From the NCBI RefSeq assembly GCF_000196875.2, contig NC_014532.2, positions 3,162,001 through 3,226,000 of the forward strand: DNA of 64,000 nt, given 5' to 3'. Below, one piece after another: positions 57,334 to 64,000 of the stretch. Every line of letters begins with the position of its first letter. The stretch's first letter is position 1. A model generated the notes under the pieces. It was not told the origin of the DNA and made no database searches. It saw nothing but the letters and a program-made list of their open reading frames with translations. This DNA is from Halomonas elongata DSM 2581 (lineage in GTDB: Bacteria > Pseudomonadota > Gammaproteobacteria > Pseudomonadales > Halomonadaceae). The translations under genes were made by a program, and so were the position numbers.

Positions 57334-57362
57334 GGGGCCGAAGGCATCCCGCCTTCGGCCCC
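57334..57362 (-). terminator. Terminator between alaS and lysC
   Basis: Perfect 12-bp arms GGGGCCGAAGGC and GCCTTCGGCCCC with a 5-nt loop, 8 bp beyond the alaS stop. On the minus strand it is followed by TGGTTTATAAA, only mildly T-rich. Confidence 0.65.
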
Positions 57363-57370
57363 GATGATCA

Positions 57371-59973
<2,603 letters not shown>

Positions 59974-59977
<4 letters not shown>

Positions 59978-60000
59978 GGAATATCCGTGACGATAAGCAT
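59974..60000 (-). CDS. Putative 8-codon leader ORF coupled to alaS
   Basis: ATG at 60000, peptide MLIVTDIP, stop TGA overlapping the alaS ATG (ATGA). GGAGG lies 6 nt before its ATG, the best ribosome site in the region, while alaS has none. The outer bases of GGAGG are in the stem at 60010-60031. The peptide itself has no alanine, so ribosome reinitiation rather than alanine-codon attenuation is the inferred function. Confidence 0.5.
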
Positions 60001-60009
60001 GGTGGCCCT

Positions 60010-60031
60010 CCGAGCGGAGAACGCCGCTCGG
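60010..60031 (-). promoter_or_regulatory. Hairpin overlapping the leader Shine-Dalgarno of alaS
   Basis: Perfect 8-bp arms CCGAGCGG and CCGCTCGG with a 6-nt loop. On the minus-strand RNA the 3' arm includes the first two G of GGAGG, so folding would partly hide the ribosome site. Confidence 0.5.
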
Positions 60032-60061
60032 GGCACTGGGAAGCACTCAATAAATCGGCAA

Positions 60062-60077
60062 GCGTGCTCGAGCACGC
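60062..60077. promoter_or_regulatory. Perfect 16-bp palindrome in the alaS leader
   Basis: GCGTGCTCGAGCACGC reads the same on both strands. It lies in the predicted 5' UTR of alaS; it may be a protein-binding site or an RNA stem. Confidence 0.45.
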
Positions 60078-60113
60078 GGCGCTCGGGATATTGCGACCGA
60101 CGCTGGCGGGATT

Positions 60114-60129
60114 GGCCGAGATCTCGGCC
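60114..60129. promoter_or_regulatory. Second perfect 16-bp palindrome in the alaS leader
   Basis: GGCCGAGATCTCGGCC, 52 bp upstream of the first palindrome (start to start). E. coli AlaRS is known to bind a palindrome near its promoter and repress transcription, so this is a candidate autoregulatory element. Confidence 0.45.
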
Positions 60130-60208
60130 GGGCCGGCGGCCATCGCGCAGCGATCGAGGCGCCGAGCCACGCAGGCATTTAGTCAGTGTTTCCTCCGCAA
60201 AGGGAGCC

Positions 60209-60214
60209 ATTATA
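60209..60214 (-). promoter_or_regulatory. alaS promoter -10 (TATAAT)
   Basis: A consensus TATAAT on the minus strand, predicting a start near 60202 and a leader of about 225 nt. No good -35 is found at 17 bp; TTGACG is present but only 7 bp upstream. Confidence 0.5.
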
Positions 60215-60259
60215 GCGCAGTCGTCAAGCAACGACAGGGCGGGAGGAGGCAGGATTGTC

Positions 60260-60724
60260 TCAGATATCGTCCCAGGCATGGGTCAGGGCGTGCCGGAGCT
60301 GCTCGAAATCGAACCCCCGGCCGGCCAGGAAGCGCTCCCTTCGGGCCCGCTCCCGCGGCGTCTCGCCTGGTCCCGTGAAACGGCGCGCCAGCACCTCGGC
60401 GGCCAGCTCGAACCAGTCGACCTCGGAGGCCAGCTCGGCGAAGGCCTGGCGCGCGATGTCATCGTCGATGCCACGCCGACCGAGCTCGGCACGTAACTTG
60501 ATCGGCCCCTGCCCCCGGGCAACCCGGGAGCGCAGGAAGCTTTCGGCGAAACGCGCATCGGACTGCAGGCCCTGCTCTTCCAGCTCGAGCAGGCAGGCCT
60601 CTACGTCTTCGGCGGCATGGCCCTTCGCGGCCAGGCGCTCGCGCAACTCCCCCCGGGCATATTCCCGCCGCGCCAGCAGGCGGATGGCATCGTCCCGGGG
60701 TGTGCTCTCGGCCGTTTCGCGCAT
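60260..60724 (-). CDS. recX: RecA regulator RecX
   Basis: 154 aa protein that modulates RecA filaments. Three-helix repeats with AIRLLARREYARGELRERLAAKGH, VEACLLELEEQGLQSDARFAESFLRSRVARGQGPIKLRAELGRRGI and a C-terminal segment RRERFLAGRGFDFEQLRHAL, all family landmarks. The ATG is 3 bp after the recA stop, so it is co-transcribed with recA and shares its SOS control. Confidence 0.95.
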   Translation of the reverse strand: MRETAESTPRDDAIRLLARREYARGELRERLAAKGHAAEDVEACLLELEEQGLQSDARFAESFLRSRVARGQGPIKLRAELGRRGIDDDIARQAFAELASEVDWFELAAEVLARRFTGPGETPRERARRERFLAGRGFDFEQLRHALTHAWDDI

Positions 60725-60727
60725 CTT

Positions 60728-61798
<1,071 letters not shown>

Positions 61799-61858
61799 GA
61801 CAGGCCTCCTAAGCGATAGCGAATAATCGAGAGCCGGCCGGCAGCCATGCCCTCTTCA

Positions 61859-61874
61859 CTGTATGGTTGCACAG
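61859..61874. promoter_or_regulatory. SOS box (LexA operator) of recA
   Basis: CTGTATGGTTGCACAG fits CTG-N10-CAG and shares CTGTATG with the box at 41554. It lies 61-76 bp upstream of the recA start, the expected position. Confidence 0.8.
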
Positions 61875-61920
61875 TAGTATGACGAAAAAAGCGCCGCTCG
61901 ACCAGCCCCGCACGTGCTAG

Positions 61921-62436
61921 CTATTCGTGCGGCGTCAGCCAGCGGATCAAACCCACCAGCGCCTCGCGAACCGCCGCTTCGCGCACGGCATCGCGATCGC
62001 CGGGGAAGTGCCGACATTCGGCCGCGCGCTGCCAGCCGTCGCCCCAGGCCAACCATACGGTGCCCACCGGCTTGTCGTCGGTGCCGCCGCCCGGGCCGGC
62101 GACGCCACTGATGGCCACGGCCAGGTCGGCCCCGCTCTCGGCGCAGGCCCCGGCCACCATGGCCTCGACCACCTGTCGGCTGACCGCGCCATGTTCGGCC
62201 AGCATGGTCTCGGAGACACCCAGCAGGCGCGTCTTGGCGGTATTGGCATAGGTCACGTAGCCGGTCTCGAAGTAATCGGAGCTGCCGGCCACCGAGGTGA
62301 TGGCGCTGGCCACGCCACCGCCGGTGCAGGATTCCGCGGTACTGACCACGATGCCCCGCTCGCGGCACAAACGTCCCAGGTACTCGGCGAGTCTCGCCGG
62401 ATCGAGGGGATCCGGACTTTCGGCATGTACCGCCAT
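61921..62436 (-). CDS. pncC: CinA C-terminal domain protein, nicotinamide-nucleotide amidohydrolase
   Basis: 171 aa, a stand-alone CinA C-terminal domain that deamidates NMN to NaMN in NAD recycling. VVSTAESCTGGGVASAITSVAGSSDYFETGYVTYANTAKTRLLGV contains the catalytic Ser and the conserved Thr-Tyr region, and AVAISGVAGPGGGTDDKPVGTVWLAW is the second hallmark. GGAGG lies 7 nt before the ATG at 62436; the longer frame to 62547 is rejected. Immediately upstream of recA as in many gammaproteobacteria, and divergent from mutS. Confidence 0.93.
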   Translation of the reverse strand: MAVHAESPDPLDPARLAEYLGRLCRERGIVVSTAESCTGGGVASAITSVAGSSDYFETGYVTYANTAKTRLLGVSETMLAEHGAVSRQVVEAMVAGACAESGADLAVAISGVAGPGGGTDDKPVGTVWLAWGDGWQRAAECRHFPGDRDAVREAAVREALVGLIRWLTPHE

Positions 62437-62477
62437 GGGATGTCCTCCAGACCGTTGGTGACTGGACGACGACGCTC

Positions 62478-62506
62478 CTGACGCCGAACGTCCTTGAGCG
62501 TAGAAT
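62478..62506 (+). promoter_or_regulatory. Possible mutS promoter
   Basis: CTGACG, 17-bp spacer, TAGAAT, giving a start about 85 bp before the mutS ATG. The -35 is moderate and the -10 good. Confidence 0.4.
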
Positions 62507-62598
62507 ACTGCCTTTGCCCGCGACATGCATGACATGCGCGTCGCCATGATTCCTCTGTCGTTCTTCGCACCATCACCACCGGCAAGCCAAGGAAGCCC

Positions 62599-64000
62599 AT
62601 GTCACAGGCCAGCGCCCAGCACACCCCGATGATGGCCCAATATCTGAAGATCAAGCGCGAACATCCGGACGTGCTGCTCTTCTATCGAATGGGTGATTTC
62701 TACGAACTGTTCTTCGATGATGCCAAGCGCGCCGCCGCCCTGCTCGACATCACCCTGACCCAGCGCGGCCAATCGGCGGGCAAGCCGATCCCCATGGCCG
62801 GCGTGCCCTATCACAGCGCCGAGGGCTATCTGGCGCGCCTGGTCGCCGCCGGCGAATCGGTGGCCATCTGCGAGCAGATGGGCGATCCGAATACCACCAA
62901 GGGCCCGGTGGAACGCAAGGTCGTGCGCATCGTCACGCCGGGCACCCTGTACGACGAGGCGCTGCTCGACGCCCGACGCGACAACCTGGTGGTCGCGCTG
63001 CATGCCGCCGGCGAACACTGGGGTCTGGCCTGGCTGGAGCTGTCCAGCGGGCGCTTCAGCGTGCTCGAGGTCGAAGGTGAAGCCGAGGCGATGGCCGAGC
63101 TGACTCGCCTGGACCCGGCCGAGTTGCTGGTCGCCGAAAGCCTGACCCTGCCGCCCGGCCTCGAGGCGCATCGGGGCCTGCGTCGGCAGAACGACTGGCT
63201 GTTCGACCTGGAAAGCGCCACGCGCACCCTGTGCGACCAGTTCGCTGTCCAGGATCTGAGAGGCTTCGGCTGCGCGCATCTGGAAGCCGCCATCACCGCT
63301 GCCGGCGTGCTGATCGACTACGCCCGCGACACCCAGCGCTCGCAGTTGCCCCATGTCACCGCCATCGGCGTGGAGAGCCGCGACGACGCCGTGGTGATCG
63401 ACGCCGCCAGCCGCCGCAACCTGGAGATCGGCGTCAACCTGGGAGGCGGCACCGACAACACCCTGGCCAGCGTACTCGACACCACCTCCACCGCCATGGG
63501 GTCGCGCCTGCTCAAGCGCTGGCTCAATCGGCCACTGCGCGATCGCGCCCAGGTATCGGGTCGCCAGGCCGCCGTCGCCGCCCTGCTCGACGGCGACGGC
63601 TTCGTCGCACCCCGCGAGGCCCTCAAGGCGATCGGCGACGTGGAACGCATCCTGGCCCGGGTCGCCCTCTACAGCGCCCGCCCCCGGGATCTCGCCAGAC
63701 TGCGCGACGCCTTGAACGCCCTGCCCGAGCTCGAGGCCGAACTGGCCCGCTTCGACGAGGGCACCGCCCTGGACGATCTCAAGCGGCGCATCCATCCCTA
63801 CCCGACGCTGGCCGATACGCTGAGCCGGGCCCTGATGGAGAACCCGCCGGTGGTGATCCGCGACGGCGGCGTGATCGCCGAAGGATTCGACGCCGAGCTC
63901 GACGAACATCGCGGCCTGGCCGAGCACGCCGGCGATTACCTGATCGAACTGGAGACTCGGGAGCGCGAACGCACCGGCCTGCCCGGCCTCAAGGTCGGCT
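62599..64000 (+). CDS. mutS: DNA mismatch repair protein MutS, N-terminal part (cut by window edge)
   Basis: The first 467 codons of the mismatch sensor are present; the frame is still open at the window end. The mismatch-binding domain has the Phe-x-Glu wedge, Phe34-Tyr-Glu36, in [14 protein letters not shown]. The connector and lever domains follow, including [31 protein letters not shown] and [16 protein letters not shown]. The ATPase domain is outside. AAGGA is 6 nt before the ATG. Divergent from pncC-recA-recX. Confidence 0.97.
   Translation, partial: MSQASAQHTPMMAQYLKIKREHPDVLLFYRMGDFYELFFDDAKRAAALLDITLTQRGQSAGKPIPMAGVPYHSAEGYLARLVAAGESVAICEQMGDPNTTKGPVERKVVRIVTPGTLYDEALLDARRDNLVVALHAAGEHWGLAWLELSSGRFSVLEVEGEAEAMAELTRLDPAELLVAESLTLPPGLEAHRGLRRQNDWLFDLESATRTLCDQFAVQDLRGFGCAHLEAAITAAGVLIDYARDTQRSQLPHVTAIGVESRDDAVVIDAASRRNLEIGVNLGGGTDNTLASVLDTTSTAMGSRLLKRWLNRPLRDRAQVSGRQAAVAALLDGDGFVAPREALKAIGDVERILARVALYSARPRDLARLRDALNALPELEAELARFDEGTALDDLKRRIHPYPTLADTLSRALMENPPVVIRDGGVIAEGFDAELDEHRGLAEHAGDYLIELETRERERTGLPGLKVG

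Overview
The window looks like chromosomal core DNA of a halophilic gammaproteobacterium of the Halomonadaceae (Halomonas or Chromohalobacter type). This is inferred from high GC, acidic proteins, a TAXI TRAP transporter followed by a TeaD-like universal stress protein, sodium-coupled carboxylate metabolism, and the gene order mutS / cinA-recA-recX / alaS-lysC-csrA-tRNA-Ser-tRNA-Arg. No plasmid, phage, insertion sequence or CRISPR array is seen. Nearly all DNA is coding, and most genes lie on the minus strand in long, often overlapping operons.

Layout. 0-5.5 kb: fructose PTS operon fruBKA (fruA runs off the left edge) with divergent regulator fruR/cra and two Cra-like operators between them. 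5.5-8.3 kb: a hybrid sensor kinase paired with a cysteine-free periplasmic protein of the sulfite-oxidase molybdopterin-domain fold. 8.4-12.5 kb: TAXI TRAP transporter plus UspA. 12.8-17.4 kb: macro-domain hydrolase, a second TRAP system dctPQM and a divergent Tsx/OmpK-like porin; the 400 bp between them hold four TTGTNNACAA-type boxes. 17.6-22.7 kb: EamA exporter, yciO, RNase AM (rnm), yciI and mnmC. 22.8-26.7 kb: CitA/CitB-type two-component system divergent from a CitS-type 2-hydroxycarboxylate carrier. 26.8-41.4 kb: one minus-strand run, ccmABCDEFGHI, smc, zipA, ligA and a YheU-family gene. 41.5-44.5 kb: an SOS-box-controlled LexA-like autopeptidase without a DNA-binding domain, coupled to yigZ, and a convergent OlsF-like double acyltransferase. 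44.6-48.1 kb: sodium-pumping oxaloacetate decarboxylase oadGAB. 48.2-55 kb: dusC, a MexEF-type efflux pump and its divergent LysR regulator. 55-64 kb: two identical tRNA-Arg(ACG), tRNA-Ser(GCT), csrA, lysC, alaS, recX, recA (SOS box), cinA/pncC and the 5' part of mutS.

How the genes fit together. CitAB/CitS and OadGAB together resemble the sodium-dependent citrate pathway of Klebsiella, split into two loci and without citrate lyase here. DNA maintenance is represented by SMC, ZipA, LigA, RecA, RecX, MutS and the SOS-linked LexA-like protein. Least expected are the alaS leader (an 8-codon ORF with an ideal Shine-Dalgarno that overlaps the alaS start), the HTH-less LexA-like protein, the cysteine-free cofactor-fold protein next to a kinase, and the cluster of GntR-type boxes.

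Limits. All calls come from reading the sequence and recalling family motifs; no database search was run. Start codons were chosen from Shine-Dalgarno position and family length. Promoter and operator calls are pattern matches only.
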